Below are positions 18,299 through 28,161 of a stretch of DNA of 64,000 nucleotides, piece after piece; the stretch's first letter is position 1; each line of letters starts with the position of its first letter. The notes beneath the pieces are model-generated. The model was not told the origin of the DNA. It saw only the letters and a list, made by a program, of their open reading frames with translations, and did not search any database. This DNA is from Marinobacter sp. HL-58. Lineage in GTDB: Bacteria > Pseudomonadota > Gammaproteobacteria > Pseudomonadales > Oleiphilaceae. The translations under genes were made by a program, and so were the position numbers. Location: contig NZ_LIHP01000011.1 in NCBI RefSeq assembly GCF_001314605.1, forward strand, positions 1 to 64,000. Direction: 5' to 3'.

Positions 18299-20619
18299 TG
18301 GAAGAGTCCCTCAAACCAGCCCCGTATCCGCCGCTCGATATTGCCGCCGCAGGAAACCATTTCCTGGGGCTCGCTACCGGCTATGAACGGTACAAGGCGT
18401 GCATTTTCACAGTGCTCATCAGTCAGGGCACCTTCTGCCGGATTGACCCAATGATACCCCACACCATCCGGCACCACCGGCGAGAATCCGTGCTGTGGCA
18501 CCTGGCCCATAAACCGCGACCAGATCGGTAACGCACCGGTCGACCCGGTCAGTGCCGTGGGCCCGTTGTCGTCGCGGCCCACCCAGCTGACCGCAAGCAG
18601 GTCCCCGCTGAAGCCGGCAAACCAGGAATCGCGGCCATCATCGGTGGTTCCTGTCTTGCCCGCAAGTGTAAGTTCCCGCGGCACGGTACGGTATACCGAT
18701 CGGCCGGTGCCTTCCTGCATGGTTTCCTGCATCACATACTGAACCAGGTGGACAGCGGCCGGGTCCGCCACCTGGTCCACTTTCAGGCTGTAGCGGGAAA
18801 GTGCTTCACCTTTCGCATCGGTCACCTGCCGGATGGTTCTCAGAGGCGTGTTGAAGCCGGAGGTTGCCAGCCCCTGATAGATCTGGGCAACCGCCACCGG
18901 TGTCATGGGTACAGAGCCCAGCAACATGGAGGGATACTCGGAGATCGCGCTGGTAACGCCGAATCCCTGGAGTGTGGATTTCACCGCGTCGATGCCCACA
19001 TCGAGCCCTACACGAACAGCGGGGAAGTTATAGGACCGTGACAGGGCTTCGTGCAGTGGCACCTGGCCACGCTCTTCGCCGTCAAAGTTCTTTGGCTCCC
19101 AGCGCCGGCCATCATCGAATACAAGTGAAAAGCCCTTGTCTTCAACGGGGCTGATCAGGGTGTAGCGGTCCGGTTGCTGAAGGGCCGTCAGGTAAATAAA
19201 GGGTTTGATCAGCGAACCAATGGGGCGACGGGCATCCAGAGCCCGGTTGAAACCGGCATATTGCGGATTGCGGCCACCTACCAGGGCCAGCACTTCACCG
19301 CTGTCCCTGGATGTAACTACCAGTGCGGATTCCAGCGTGGTGTCGGAATTGCCCTCCATACGGGCCAGCATATCCTTGACGGAAAACTCAGCCGCATACT
19401 GGATGGCCGGATCCAGGGTGGTGAATATGCGCAGGCCTTCGCTTTGCAGGTCCTCCTGCTTGTAATCCCGGGCCAGGTGCCGGCGCACCAGATCAATATA
19501 GGCAGGGTAACGATTCTCCGAATAGGATGCCTGGTCCGTTACCTCAAGGGGCTGGGCGCGTGCCCTGGCGGCTTCTGCCTCACTGACCAGGCCGGTTTCC
19601 GCCATCACGTCAATTACCAGATTACGGCGGGACAGTGCCTGCTCCGGTCGGCGCCGGGGATTGTAGTAGCTGGGCCCCTTGACCATTCCCACCAGTAACG
19701 CCAGCTGATGGGCTTCGATGTCACGGAGGGACTCACCAAAATAGAACTGGCTGGCCAGGCCAAAACCGTGGATGGCCCGCGTACCCGCCTGCCCCAGGTA
19801 CACCTCGTTGAGGTAGGTTTCCAGTATGTCGTCCTTCTCGTAGTGCAGCTCCAGCAACAGCGACATCAGGGCTTCGTTGCCCTTGCGCAGCAGGGTCTGC
19901 TCGCGGGTCAGGAAGAAGTTTTTTACCAGTTGCTGGGTCAGGGTGCTGCCCCCCTGCACAATCCGGCCTGCCTGAATGTTCGCCAGCATGGCCCGGGCAA
20001 TAGATAGTGGAGCGACACCGTGATGGTCTTGGAACTGACGGTCTTCCACCGCCAGCAGGGTGTCGACAAACAGGTCCGGAACCTCGTCAAGCTGCACCAG
20101 TACCCGGTCCTCTTTGTGGGCGGGATAGATGCCGCCAATCTGGGCCGGTTCCAGGCGAACGATAGGAGAATCTTCGCCGGACAGCACCCTGAAATCCTGC
20201 ACCCGATCCCCGTAGATGGTCAGTGACAGACGCCGGCGTGGTTCCAGCCCGTCTGTGAACAGGAACCCCCTTGTACTGATGGTAAAGTGCCCGCCGTTGC
20301 GGCGATAGGTGCCGGCCTTGCTGCCATCCCCTGCACGGTATCCGGAGAGCGCCAGTTCCCGCTCAAGCGCCCCGGAGCTGACACTGGCGCCATCGTATAG
20401 CTCCAGTGGTCGTGCATAGACCCGGGACGGCACCTCGAAACGGCGGCCTTCAAAGCGGGATGTCACCACGGCATCGAGATACACCATCCAGCCGGCAAGC
20501 AACACCACGCCGATAAAGAATACGCGGAAAAACAACCGCCAGAACCAGGGCTTGCGGGCACTCTTGCCTTTGCGACTGTTCTTTTTCGGGGATTTTCTGG
20601 GAGGGGCAGATTTTTTCAT
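18295..20619 (-). CDS. mrcB: Penicillin-binding protein 1b (bifunctional)
   Basis: Inner-membrane peptidoglycan synthase that polymerises glycan strands and cross-links peptides. The 774-residue product has a basic cytoplasmic tail, one membrane helix (about 28-52), a UB2H-like region, a GT51 glycosyltransferase domain (catalytic E in EDRQFQDHHG; GGSTLTQQLVKN) and a transpeptidase with SLIKPF, SYN and KTGT motifs. The ATG at 20619 has no ribosome site, but a TATAAT box ends 6 bases before it (20626-20631), suggesting a leaderless or near-leaderless mRNA. An in-frame ATG 14 codons upstream also lacks a ribosome site. Confidence 0.95.
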   Translation of the reverse strand: MKKSAPPRKSPKKNSRKGKSARKPWFWRLFFRVFFIGVVLLAGWMVYLDAVVTSRFEGRRFEVPSRVYARPLELYDGASVSSGALERELALSGYRAGDGSKAGTYRRNGGHFTISTRGFLFTDGLEPRRRLSLTIYGDRVQDFRVLSGEDSPIVRLEPAQIGGIYPAHKEDRVLVQLDEVPDLFVDTLLAVEDRQFQDHHGVAPLSIARAMLANIQAGRIVQGGSTLTQQLVKNFFLTREQTLLRKGNEALMSLLLELHYEKDDILETYLNEVYLGQAGTRAIHGFGLASQFYFGESLRDIEAHQLALLVGMVKGPSYYNPRRRPEQALSRRNLVIDVMAETGLVSEAEAARARAQPLEVTDQASYSENRYPAYIDLVRRHLARDYKQEDLQSEGLRIFTTLDPAIQYAAEFSVKDMLARMEGNSDTTLESALVVTSRDSGEVLALVGGRNPQYAGFNRALDARRPIGSLIKPFIYLTALQQPDRYTLISPVEDKGFSLVFDDGRRWEPKNFDGEERGQVPLHEALSRSYNFPAVRVGLDVGIDAVKSTLQGFGVTSAISEYPSMLLGSVPMTPVAVAQIYQGLATSGFNTPLRTIRQVTDAKGEALSRYSLKVDQVADPAAVHLVQYVMQETMQEGTGRSVYRTVPRELTLAGKTGTTDDGRDSWFAGFSGDLLAVSWVGRDDNGPTALTGSTGALPIWSRFMGQVPQHGFSPVVPDGVGYHWVNPAEGALTDEHCENARLVPFIAGSEPQEMVSCGGNIERRIRGWFEGLFQ

Positions 20620-20741
20620 GGCGGGATTATAACGAATCCCGGCATCCCTGAGGCAGGCCATCCGTGTGTTATTTCTGTAATCTGCCCGTTATGATAGGCA
20701 CAAGAAAAATCAATGAGTTCGAGGAACCCAAGGAGAGAACC

Positions 20742-22319
20742 GTGAGCGATGTAACTGCCGACAACCTGATTCTGGCGCTGCAGGATCCTGCGCTGTACGA
20801 CCACCCGGTGAAAGAGTTTCAGGTTCTCGAAACACACATCTCCTGGGTCATCCTCACCGGCGACTACGCCTACAAGATCAAGAAGCCCATGGATTTCGGC
20901 TTTCTCGATTTCTCCACCCTGGAGCGGCGCAAGCGTTTCTGCGAGGAAGAGCTGCGCCTGAATCGTCGCCTCGCTGAAAAGCTCTACCTTGAGGTGCTTC
21001 CCATCAGCGGATCACCGGACGCCCCGGAACTCGGTGGCCATGGTGAAGCCTTCGAGTACGCCATTCGCATGCGTCAGTTCGACCAGAACGACCTGTTCGA
21101 CGTGCGCCAGGAGAATGGCAAACTGGCGCCGGAGCTGCTTGCCAGCCTGGCCCGCCAGGTTGCGGATTTCCACGAAAAACAGCCGGCCGTTGCCGAAGGC
21201 AAGCCCCTGGGTACGCCGGAAGCTGTGTATGCCGCCATGCAGGAGAATTTTGACCAGATCCGGCCGATGATTGACGATGAAGCCCTGTTATCGCAGCTGG
21301 ACAATCTGGAGCAGTGGACCCGCACCACCTTTGAGCGCCATTCAGCCCTGATCGCCGAGCGCCACGACGGTGGCTTTGTCCGGGAATGCCACGGTGACCT
21401 GCACCTGGCAAACATCACCGTGTATGACGGTGAAGTGACGGTGTTCGACTGCATCGAATTCAGCGAGCCCTTCCGCTGGATTGACGTGATCAATGACCTG
21501 GCCTTCCTGCTGATGGACCTGGAGTCCCGCCGCGAGCCCGAGCTGGCCAACCTGGTTCTGAACACCTACCTGGAATACCGTGGTGATTTCACCGCCCTGC
21601 CCCTGCTGCCCCTGTACAAGGCCTATCGTGCCATGGTGCGGGCCAAGATCGCCCTGTTTACCATGGGCAACCCGTCGCTGACCGAGGCCGACAAGGCGGG
21701 GCTGATGCAGCGCTATCGCGATTACGCCCAGCTGGCGGAGGATTACAGCGCCATTCCCAACCCCTATCTGCTGGCTACCACCGGGCTGTCCGCCAGCGGC
21801 AAATCCCTGGTGAGCAGCTCCATGGCCGCCGAACTGGGGCTGATCCGCCTGCGTTCGGATGTGGAGCGCAAGCGGCTGTTCGGGCTGGGGCCGCTGGACC
21901 AGAGCAAGTCACCCACCGGCGGCAACCTGTATACCGAAGAGGCCAACCAGCGCACGTATCAGCGCCTGGCGGATCTGGCGGGGGAGCTGCTGACCAGTGG
22001 CCTGCCCGTCATTGTCGATGCCGCCTGCCTGAAGCGGGCGGAGCGTGAGATGCTTGCGGAAGTGGCCGAAAGCCGAGGAATGCCGTTTGCCCTCATTCAC
22101 TGTGAGGCTCCCCTGGAAAGCCGCAGGGAATGGATCCGCAAGCGCGAAGGTGATGCCTCCGAGGCCACCGAGGAACTGCTCGAGGTTCAGGAAACCTGGT
22201 TCGAACCTCTCACTACAGAAGAAAAAACCCACACCATCCATCTGCATACGGACCAGGAACACGTGGCCGAAGCCGTTGCGGACCGTATCCGCCAGCATTT
22301 TGGCCTGCCCGGGCACTAA
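20742..22319 (+). CDS. Fusion of APH-like phosphotransferase and P-loop kinase
   Basis: 525-residue cytoplasmic protein. The N-terminal 330 residues resemble aminoglycoside/choline phosphotransferases, with the catalytic HGDLHLAN and the metal-binding VFDCIEF. The C-terminal part (about 345-520) is a separate P-loop kinase with Walker A GLSASGKS. Both are complete, giving the known COG2187/COG0645 architecture; the physiological substrate is not established. The GTG at 20742 is chosen because AAGGAG lies 6 bases ahead; an open frame runs on to 20664. It is divergent from mrcB, and mrcB sits beside the same gene in Pseudomonas. Confidence 0.85.
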   Translation: MSDVTADNLILALQDPALYDHPVKEFQVLETHISWVILTGDYAYKIKKPMDFGFLDFSTLERRKRFCEEELRLNRRLAEKLYLEVLPISGSPDAPELGGHGEAFEYAIRMRQFDQNDLFDVRQENGKLAPELLASLARQVADFHEKQPAVAEGKPLGTPEAVYAAMQENFDQIRPMIDDEALLSQLDNLEQWTRTTFERHSALIAERHDGGFVRECHGDLHLANITVYDGEVTVFDCIEFSEPFRWIDVINDLAFLLMDLESRREPELANLVLNTYLEYRGDFTALPLLPLYKAYRAMVRAKIALFTMGNPSLTEADKAGLMQRYRDYAQLAEDYSAIPNPYLLATTGLSASGKSLVSSSMAAELGLIRLRSDVERKRLFGLGPLDQSKSPTGGNLYTEEANQRTYQRLADLAGELLTSGLPVIVDAACLKRAEREMLAEVAESRGMPFALIHCEAPLESRREWIRKREGDASEATEELLEVQETWFEPLTTEEKTHTIHLHTDQEHVAEAVADRIRQHFGLPGH

Positions 22320-22390
22320 AACGTCTACACTGAACGGAGCCCGGCTATCAGCGCCGGGCTGATGTGTATAACTATCCCGGGAGTGTAACC

Positions 22391-22747
22391 ATGGATACAG
22401 ATGCCGTTCGTCACATTGAACATCCGCTGTATGAAAAAATCCGCAACGAAGATATCGATGCATTCAATGCCGCCAGAAAGGAGCTGCCCGAGCTTCCGAG
22501 CCTGGCCCACGGTGACTTTCGGGGTCTGGACCTGCGGGGAATGGACGCAAAGGGCCTGGACCTGAGCCATGCCTATTTCCGGGGCGCGGATCTGCGTGGC
22601 ATTGATTTCAGCCAGACCAATCTGGAAGGCGCGAGTATCGCCGGCGCCAAGATTTCAGGCTGTTACTTTCCGCCCCAGTTGCATTCGGATGAGATCATAC
22701 TGTCTCTCAACCATGGCACACGGATGCGTTACAACATCCTGAAATGA
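22391..22747 (+). CDS. Short pentapeptide-repeat protein
   Basis: 118-residue protein with an N-terminal helical part (about 1-38) and about eight pentapeptide repeats (A/D-L/F-x-x type; FRGLDLRGMDAKGLDLSHAY...) spanning roughly 42-85. These fold as a right-handed square beta-helix. The ATG has GGGAG 7 bases upstream. It is 71 bp after the kinase gene and could be co-transcribed. Function is unknown; too few repeats for a gyrase-protecting Qnr-type protein. Confidence 0.8.
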   Translation: MDTDAVRHIEHPLYEKIRNEDIDAFNAARKELPELPSLAHGDFRGLDLRGMDAKGLDLSHAYFRGADLRGIDFSQTNLEGASIAGAKISGCYFPPQLHSDEIILSLNHGTRMRYNILK

Positions 22748-22768
22748 CGACGGCAACGCGCTGGCCGC

Positions 22769-23488
22769 TCAGGCTTCCAGGCTGACCGGCACGGCCCCGG
22801 TCAACGAGAGGTCGCCATCGGGCCCCAGCAGTGCCGCCCTGTAAGCCAGCAATTCCACGCCCGCCGCCCGGGCCTCACGCAACAGCTTGCCATAGGCCGG
22901 GTCGATATGATCCGCCGGCCGCACACTGGTGATGCCGGTATGATTAACCACAAAAAACAGCACTGCCCGCTCGCCGGCACGGGCCTGGGCCATGAGCTCC
23001 CGCAGGTGTTTCTGGCCACGGGTGGTAACGGCATCCGGGAAATAACCCCGGCCGTCCTCGCACAGGGTTACGTTCTTCACTTCCACCCAGGCATCGGCAA
23101 GGCTTTTGTGATCCGACAGGTGCAGGTCAATCCGGCTTTTCTCGGTTCCGTACCGTACCTCTGCCCTGCAGGTTCCGTAGCCCGCCAGTTCGGGGACAGT
23201 ACCCTGTTCAATGGCATCGCGTGCCTGGTTATTGGGGCGGGAAGTATTGATGCAGGCCACCTGGTCCGGGGCTGTCTCGACCAGCTCCCAGGTGTATTTC
23301 AGTTTGCGCTTCGGGTTGTCACTGGCGGTCAGCCAGACCCGTGCATCTGCCGGCTGGCAACCCAGCATGGAGCCTGTATTGGGGCAGTGAGCGATCACTT
23401 CGCTGCCGTCCGGCAACAATACGTCTGCAAGAAAACGCTTGTAGCGGCGAATCAGCCTGCCTTCGATGAGAGGCGCGGGTAACTTCAT
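22769..23488 (-). CDS. sfsA: Sugar fermentation stimulation protein SfsA
   Basis: 239-residue nucleic-acid-binding protein of the SfsA family, whose role is poorly understood. It shows the family motifs [27 protein letters not shown] and the nuclease-like VEVKNVTL. The ATG at 23488 is preferred, with GGAG 7 bases upstream; the ATG four codons earlier contains that GGAG. It is divergent from dksA across 118 bp, the same arrangement as sfsA-dksA in enterics and pseudomonads. Confidence 0.96.
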   Translation of the reverse strand: MKLPAPLIEGRLIRRYKRFLADVLLPDGSEVIAHCPNTGSMLGCQPADARVWLTASDNPKRKLKYTWELVETAPDQVACINTSRPNNQARDAIEQGTVPELAGYGTCRAEVRYGTEKSRIDLHLSDHKSLADAWVEVKNVTLCEDGRGYFPDAVTTRGQKHLRELMAQARAGERAVLFFVVNHTGITSVRPADHIDPAYGKLLREARAAGVELLAYRAALLGPDGDLSLTGAVPVSLEA

Positions 23489-23606
23489 TGATGACTCCAT
23501 GCTAAAGTTGTTGTCACAAGGCTGGCACCCCCGGGACTAATCTGCTATTTTCCGCAAATTCCCGTTTCAGGACGAGTGCTTTTCAGGATTATAAGAGGCC
23601 GTATTC

Positions 23607-24047
23607 ATGGCAGATACTGCAGCACAAACACGCGAGCGTTTTACCAACTTCACCCCCTATGAAATGAAAAAGGGTGAAGAGTACATGAGTGCTGACATGC
23701 TCGAGCACTTCAAGAATCTGCTCCTGCAATGGAAACAGGAGCTGATGGAAGAAGTGGATCGCACCATGCACCATATGCAGGAAGACGCCGCAAATTACGC
23801 GGATCCCAGCGACCGCGCAACCCAGGAAGAGGAATTCAGCCTGGAACTGCGCACCCGTGACCGTGAGCGCAAGCTGATCAAGAAAATTGACCAGACCATC
23901 GATCGCATCGACAAGGACGATTACGGCTTCTGCGACCAGTGCGGTGTTGAAATCGGTATCCGTCGCCTTGAGGCGCGCCCGACAGCCACACTGTGCATCG
24001 ACTGCAAGACCCTCGCAGAAATCCGCGAGCGCCAGACTGGCATCTGA
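23607..24047 (+). CDS. dksA: RNA polymerase-binding transcription factor DksA
   Basis: Binds the secondary channel of RNA polymerase and, with ppGpp, represses rRNA promoters and activates amino-acid promoters. The 146-residue product has the coiled coil with acidic tip residues (DPSDRATQEEE) and the C-terminal zinc finger CDQC...CIDC with all four cysteines, the classical form. The ppGpp partner enzyme SpoT and an rRNA operon with GC-rich discriminators are in this same window. Confidence 0.98.
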   Translation: MADTAAQTRERFTNFTPYEMKKGEEYMSADMLEHFKNLLLQWKQELMEEVDRTMHHMQEDAANYADPSDRATQEEEFSLELRTRDRERKLIKKIDQTIDRIDKDDYGFCDQCGVEIGIRRLEARPTATLCIDCKTLAEIRERQTGI

Positions 24048-24104
24048 TCAACCCCTGCCCTCTGAATGTGCTGGCCTCCGAAGCGGGGTCAGCCGTCACA
24101 CATC

Positions 24105-24977
24105 ATGAATGAATCCCGTTACCGGGGCCGCTTTGCGCCCTCTCCCACCGGCCCGCTTCACTTTGGCTCACTGGTCACCGCGGTTGCCAGCTTCCTGGAG
24201 GCCCGCAGTCACCACGGTACATGGCTGGTACGGATCGAAGACCTGGACCCCCTGCGGGAATCCCCGGAGGCTACCCGACAGATACTGGCAAGCCTTGATG
24301 CCCACGGCCTGCACTCCGACGAGCCGGTGCGTTTCCAGTCTGAACGGCATACTCATTATCAGAAGCTGATTGACCAACTGCTGGATCAGGGCCGGGCATA
24401 CCGCTGCGCCTGCTCGCGCAAGGAACTGCGGGAGCACGGTGGCCGGCATCCGGCGCACTGTCGTGACGGCCACGCCAATCCCGGCGACCAGCCGTTTGCA
24501 GTGCGCTTCGCCTTGCACGATGAACACAGTGTCTGGCAGGACCAGCTACTGGGGCCCCAGTCCCAGACCGTCCACGCCGAACTGGACGACCCGGTCATCC
24601 TCCGCAAGGAAGGCTTCTATGCCTACCAGCTGGCGGTGGTTGCCGATGACATAGACCAGGACATCACGCACGTGGTCCGGGGTTCTGACCTGTTGGACAT
24701 GACAGCCCAGCAACAGCAGATTGACCGGGCTCTCGGGGCCCACCCACCCCACTGGATGCACATTCCTGTCATACTTAACGAGCAGGGGCAAAAGCTCAGC
24801 AAGCAGAATCATGCCCCGGCGCTGGATGACGCGCTGGCGCAGGACAACCTGGAACAGGCCCTGGCAGCACTTGGGCAGGATATGAGCCGGTTGTCCGGCG
24901 CGCCGGACATCGATACCCTGCTAGAGCGGGCGGCAGCCGACTGGGCGCCGGAGCGGATTCACCTGACAGCCCGGTGA
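24105..24977 (+). CDS. gluQ: Glutamyl-queuosine tRNA(Asp) synthetase
   Basis: GluRS paralogue that attaches glutamate to queuosine in tRNA-Asp. The 290-residue product has the HIGH-like PLHFGS at about 17-22 and KLSKQ near 225, a CAC-type zinc-site region near 100-125 and no anticodon-binding domain, which distinguishes it from gltX. The ATG at 24105 begins the family N-terminus, although the frame is open 13 codons earlier. It lies 57 bp after dksA and is probably co-transcribed with it, as in E. coli and Pseudomonas. Confidence 0.95.
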   Translation: MNESRYRGRFAPSPTGPLHFGSLVTAVASFLEARSHHGTWLVRIEDLDPLRESPEATRQILASLDAHGLHSDEPVRFQSERHTHYQKLIDQLLDQGRAYRCACSRKELREHGGRHPAHCRDGHANPGDQPFAVRFALHDEHSVWQDQLLGPQSQTVHAELDDPVILRKEGFYAYQLAVVADDIDQDITHVVRGSDLLDMTAQQQQIDRALGAHPPHWMHIPVILNEQGQKLSKQNHAPALDDALAQDNLEQALAALGQDMSRLSGAPDIDTLLERAAADWAPERIHLTAR

Positions 24978-25009
24978 ACGACATGTTATAAAGCTTCACA
25001 CAAACGACA

Positions 25010-25204
25010 GTGCGGATATCATGCCTGATGTATATCTACCGTCTGGTCTTCCTTCTGGTTCTGGCCATCTACATATTCTCGCCCAACATTCTTGACTGGT
25101 GGACCTCACCCGGGAATGCCTGGTACAGCCCCTACATTATCTGGGCCGGCCTGATTGCCATCGGCTTCTGGCTGGAATGGCGACGGGATCCCAATGAGTT
25201 TTAG
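25010..25204 (+). CDS. cbrX: Small membrane protein CbrX-like, overlapping cbrA
   Basis: Small protein of 64 residues from GTG 25010, or 58 from ATG 25028. It has one or two hydrophobic helices (LVFLLVLAIYIFS; IIWAGLIAIGFWLEW) and ends with the charged WRRDPNEF. Its stop overlaps the cbrA start by 11 bp (25194-25204), so the two are translationally coupled. In Pseudomonas a small ORF called cbrX sits in the same position and is needed for cbrA translation; homology is inferred from position and type. Confidence 0.75.
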   Translation: MRISCLMYIYRLVFLLVLAIYIFSPNILDWWTSPGNAWYSPYIIWAGLIAIGFWLEWRRDPNEF

Positions 25205-28154
25205 TGCACCCGGCCTGTTGCTGGCCAGCCTGCTGTACCTGATTCTGCTCTTCGGCATCGCATGGATTACCGAAAAGGGCGTGCTGCCCCGCAGCTGGGT
25301 CAGGCACCCTCTGGTTTACACACTGAGCCTTGGCGTCTATGCCGGTATCTGGGCGGTCTATGCCGCGGTGGGCATCGCGGCGGAATCCGGGTTCGGTTTC
25401 CTGGCCTACTATCTGGGCATCAGCGGGGCCTTTCTGCTGGCACCGGTGCTGCTCAATCCGATCATGAGGATCGGCCGCGCCTACCAGCTCACCTCCCTTG
25501 CCGACCTGTTTGCCTATCGATATCGCAGCCAGTGGGCGGGCACGCTTGTCACCATCTGCTCCGGCACGGCGATACTGGCCCTGCTGAGCATGCAGATTCA
25601 GGCGGTTTCCACCTCTGCCAGCCTGCTGGCGCCAGACACCTCTCCCCAGTTGATCAGCGTACTGTTCAGCATAACCGTGGTGCTGTTTGCCATGCTGTTC
25701 GGCACCCGGCGCAGCCAGGGATCGGAAAATCACCAGGGCCTGGTGCTTGCCATCGCCTTCGACTCCATCGTCAAGCTGCTCGCACTGCTGACCCTGGGTG
25801 GTGTGATCCTGTTTGGTGTCTTTGACGGCATGGCAGGCCTGGAAGCCTGGCTTGCAGACCAGAGCTCACCGGTCAGCTCCATGACCATGAGCATCGACGA
25901 TGGCAGCTGGCGGGCACTGATGCTGATGTCCTTTGCCGGCGCCCTGGTGCTTCCTCATATGTACCACATGACCTTCAGCGAAAATCCCTCGCCCAAGGCA
26001 CTGGCGAAGGCCAGCTGGGGCCTTCCCCTGTATCTGTTGCTGCTCGGCCTGCCGGTACCACTGATTCTCTGGGGTGGCCAGGCACTGTCTGCCACCACCG
26101 GCCCCGACTTCTATGCCATCGGCACGGCCCAGGCACTGCGCAGTCCGGCACTGACGCTGTTGATGTACATTGCCGGCCTGTCTGCAGCCAGCGGATTGAT
26201 GATTGTCAGCACCCTGGCTCTGGCGGGCATGGTGCTGAACCACGCCGTATTGCCGTTGCGCACCCCGAAAGACCAGGGCGATATCTACCACTGGCTGCGA
26301 TGGGTCAAACGGCTGCTGATTGCTGCCATCATCTTCGCGGCTCTGCTGTTTCACGAAACCCTGGGCAAGAATCTTGACCTGTCCATTCTGGGCGCCATTT
26401 CCCTGTCCGGTATGCTCCAGCTTCTGCCCGGCGCGCTGGGGGTGATCTACTGGCCTGAAGGCAATCGCCGCGGCCTGATTGCGGGCCTGATTTCCGGCCT
26501 GGCTATCTGGATCGTCACGCTGGTACTGCCTTTTTCCCACACTGCCAACCTGCTGGAATTCCTTGGCGCACCGCTGGTGCCGGACTACAGCAACTGGCAC
26601 ATCTTTACCTTCGTCAGTCTGACCGTAAACGTTGTGGTGTTTACGCTGATTTCGGTGCTCAGCAGCAGCACCGCCGAAGAGGCGGGTGCGGCCGAATCCT
26701 GCTCCCTGGGTGCGCTCTCCCGCCCCCAACGCCGGGAACTGCTGGCCACATCCTCAGCGGATTTCGTGAAACAGCTGGCGGTTCCGCTGGGGTTTGGTGT
26801 GGCCAGGCGGGAGGTTGAGCGGGCCCTGGCCCAGCTCAAACTGCCCAACGTGGAATACCGGCCCTACCAGCTCAGACGCCTGCGTGACCGGGTGGAAGTG
26901 AATCTTTCGGGCCTGCTTGGCCCGGCCGTGGCAAGGGACCTGGTGAAACGGCATCTGGGCTACAAACCCATGGCAAGCGGCGGCACCGCCCAGGATATTC
27001 GCTATGTGGAACGGGCCCTGGGTGACTACCAGAACCGCCTGACGGGGCTGGCCGGGGAACTGGACAACCTGCGCAGGCATTACCGCCAGACACTGCAGAA
27101 CCTCCCCATTCCCGCCTGTTCCGTGGGCGAAGACGGGGAAATACTGATGTGGAACAACGCCATGGAAACCCTTACCGGCATCACCGCCGATGATGTGGTC
27201 GGCGCGCGGCTGATGGCTCTGCCGGAGCACTGGCACCTGCTGCTGGACGACTTCAACAGCGGTGAGGACCTGCATCGCTACAAACACCGCCTTGACCTGA
27301 AAGGCCGGCCCCACTGGCTGAACCTGCACAAGGCAGCCTTGAGCGGCCCGGATCACACCGAAGGTGGCAGTATTATTCTGGTGGAAGACCAGACTGAAAC
27401 CCGCTTGCTGGAAGACGAACTGATGCACAGCGAGCGGCTTGCGTCGGTTGGCCGGCTGGCCGCCGGCGTTGCCCACGAGATCGGAAATCCGGTGACCGGT
27501 ATCTCGTCACTGGCGCAGAATCTGAAACTGGAGACCGACGATCCGGATATCCTCTCTACGGCCGACCAGATTCAGCAGCAGACCCGTCGCATATCCACCA
27601 TTCTGCAGTCGTTGATGAATTTCGCCCGTACCGGCAACCATGCCCATGCCAACCGCTATGAACCGGTGACCATTCGCCGCTGCGTGGATGAGTCCATCAA
27701 TCTTTTGTCCCTCAGCGACAAGGGTATGGGCATTCACTACGTGAACGACTGCCCGGACGATCTGCTGATCCTGGGAGATGAGCAGCGCCTGGTTCAGGTG
27801 TTCATCAACCTTCTGGCCAACGCCCGGGATGCCTCGCCAATCGGTGGTGAAGTGCGCATCAGTGGAAACCGCGATGGCTACTCCGCTATTATCGAAGTCA
27901 CTGACGAAGGGTCCGGCATACCTACAGAACAACTGGACCATATCTTCGAGCCTTTTTACACCACCAAGGCACCCAACAAGGGAACCGGTCTTGGGTTATC
28001 GCTGGTGTACAGCATCATTGAAGAACATTACGGCAATATACAGGTGGACAGTCCGGCAGATGCTGACCTGGGCCGGGGAACCCGTGTGCGCATGAGGTTA
28101 CCCGCCTACGAACCGGACACCGGAAATACCATCAGCCAGAACCAAGGGTCGTAA
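25194..28154 (+). CDS. cbrA: Sensor histidine kinase CbrA with transporter domain
   Basis: Membrane sensor kinase controlling carbon and nitrogen use. The 986-residue product begins with an SLC5/sodium-solute-symporter domain of about 13 helices (residues 1-495), then a linker/STAC-like helix region (about 510-600), a PAS domain (about 630-730), HisKA with phospho-accepting H in [11 protein letters not shown] and an HATPase domain ([19 protein letters not shown]). Pseudomonas CbrA has the same architecture and size. The ATG at 25194 overlaps cbrX. It is followed by cbrB after 7 bp. CbrA is known to transport histidine in Pseudomonas; the ligand here is unknown. Confidence 0.95.
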   Translation: MSFSAPGLLLASLLYLILLFGIAWITEKGVLPRSWVRHPLVYTLSLGVYAGIWAVYAAVGIAAESGFGFLAYYLGISGAFLLAPVLLNPIMRIGRAYQLTSLADLFAYRYRSQWAGTLVTICSGTAILALLSMQIQAVSTSASLLAPDTSPQLISVLFSITVVLFAMLFGTRRSQGSENHQGLVLAIAFDSIVKLLALLTLGGVILFGVFDGMAGLEAWLADQSSPVSSMTMSIDDGSWRALMLMSFAGALVLPHMYHMTFSENPSPKALAKASWGLPLYLLLLGLPVPLILWGGQALSATTGPDFYAIGTAQALRSPALTLLMYIAGLSAASGLMIVSTLALAGMVLNHAVLPLRTPKDQGDIYHWLRWVKRLLIAAIIFAALLFHETLGKNLDLSILGAISLSGMLQLLPGALGVIYWPEGNRRGLIAGLISGLAIWIVTLVLPFSHTANLLEFLGAPLVPDYSNWHIFTFVSLTVNVVVFTLISVLSSSTAEEAGAAESCSLGALSRPQRRELLATSSADFVKQLAVPLGFGVARREVERALAQLKLPNVEYRPYQLRRLRDRVEVNLSGLLGPAVARDLVKRHLGYKPMASGGTAQDIRYVERALGDYQNRLTGLAGELDNLRRHYRQTLQNLPIPACSVGEDGEILMWNNAMETLTGITADDVVGARLMALPEHWHLLLDDFNSGEDLHRYKHRLDLKGRPHWLNLHKAALSGPDHTEGGSIILVEDQTETRLLEDELMHSERLASVGRLAAGVAHEIGNPVTGISSLAQNLKLETDDPDILSTADQIQQQTRRISTILQSLMNFARTGNHAHANRYEPVTIRRCVDESINLLSLSDKGMGIHYVNDCPDDLLILGDEQRLVQVFINLLANARDASPIGGEVRISGNRDGYSAIIEVTDEGSGIPTEQLDHIFEPFYTTKAPNKGTGLGLSLVYSIIEEHYGNIQVDSPADADLGRGTRVRMRLPAYEPDTGNTISQNQGS

Positions 28155-28161
28155 AAACGTT

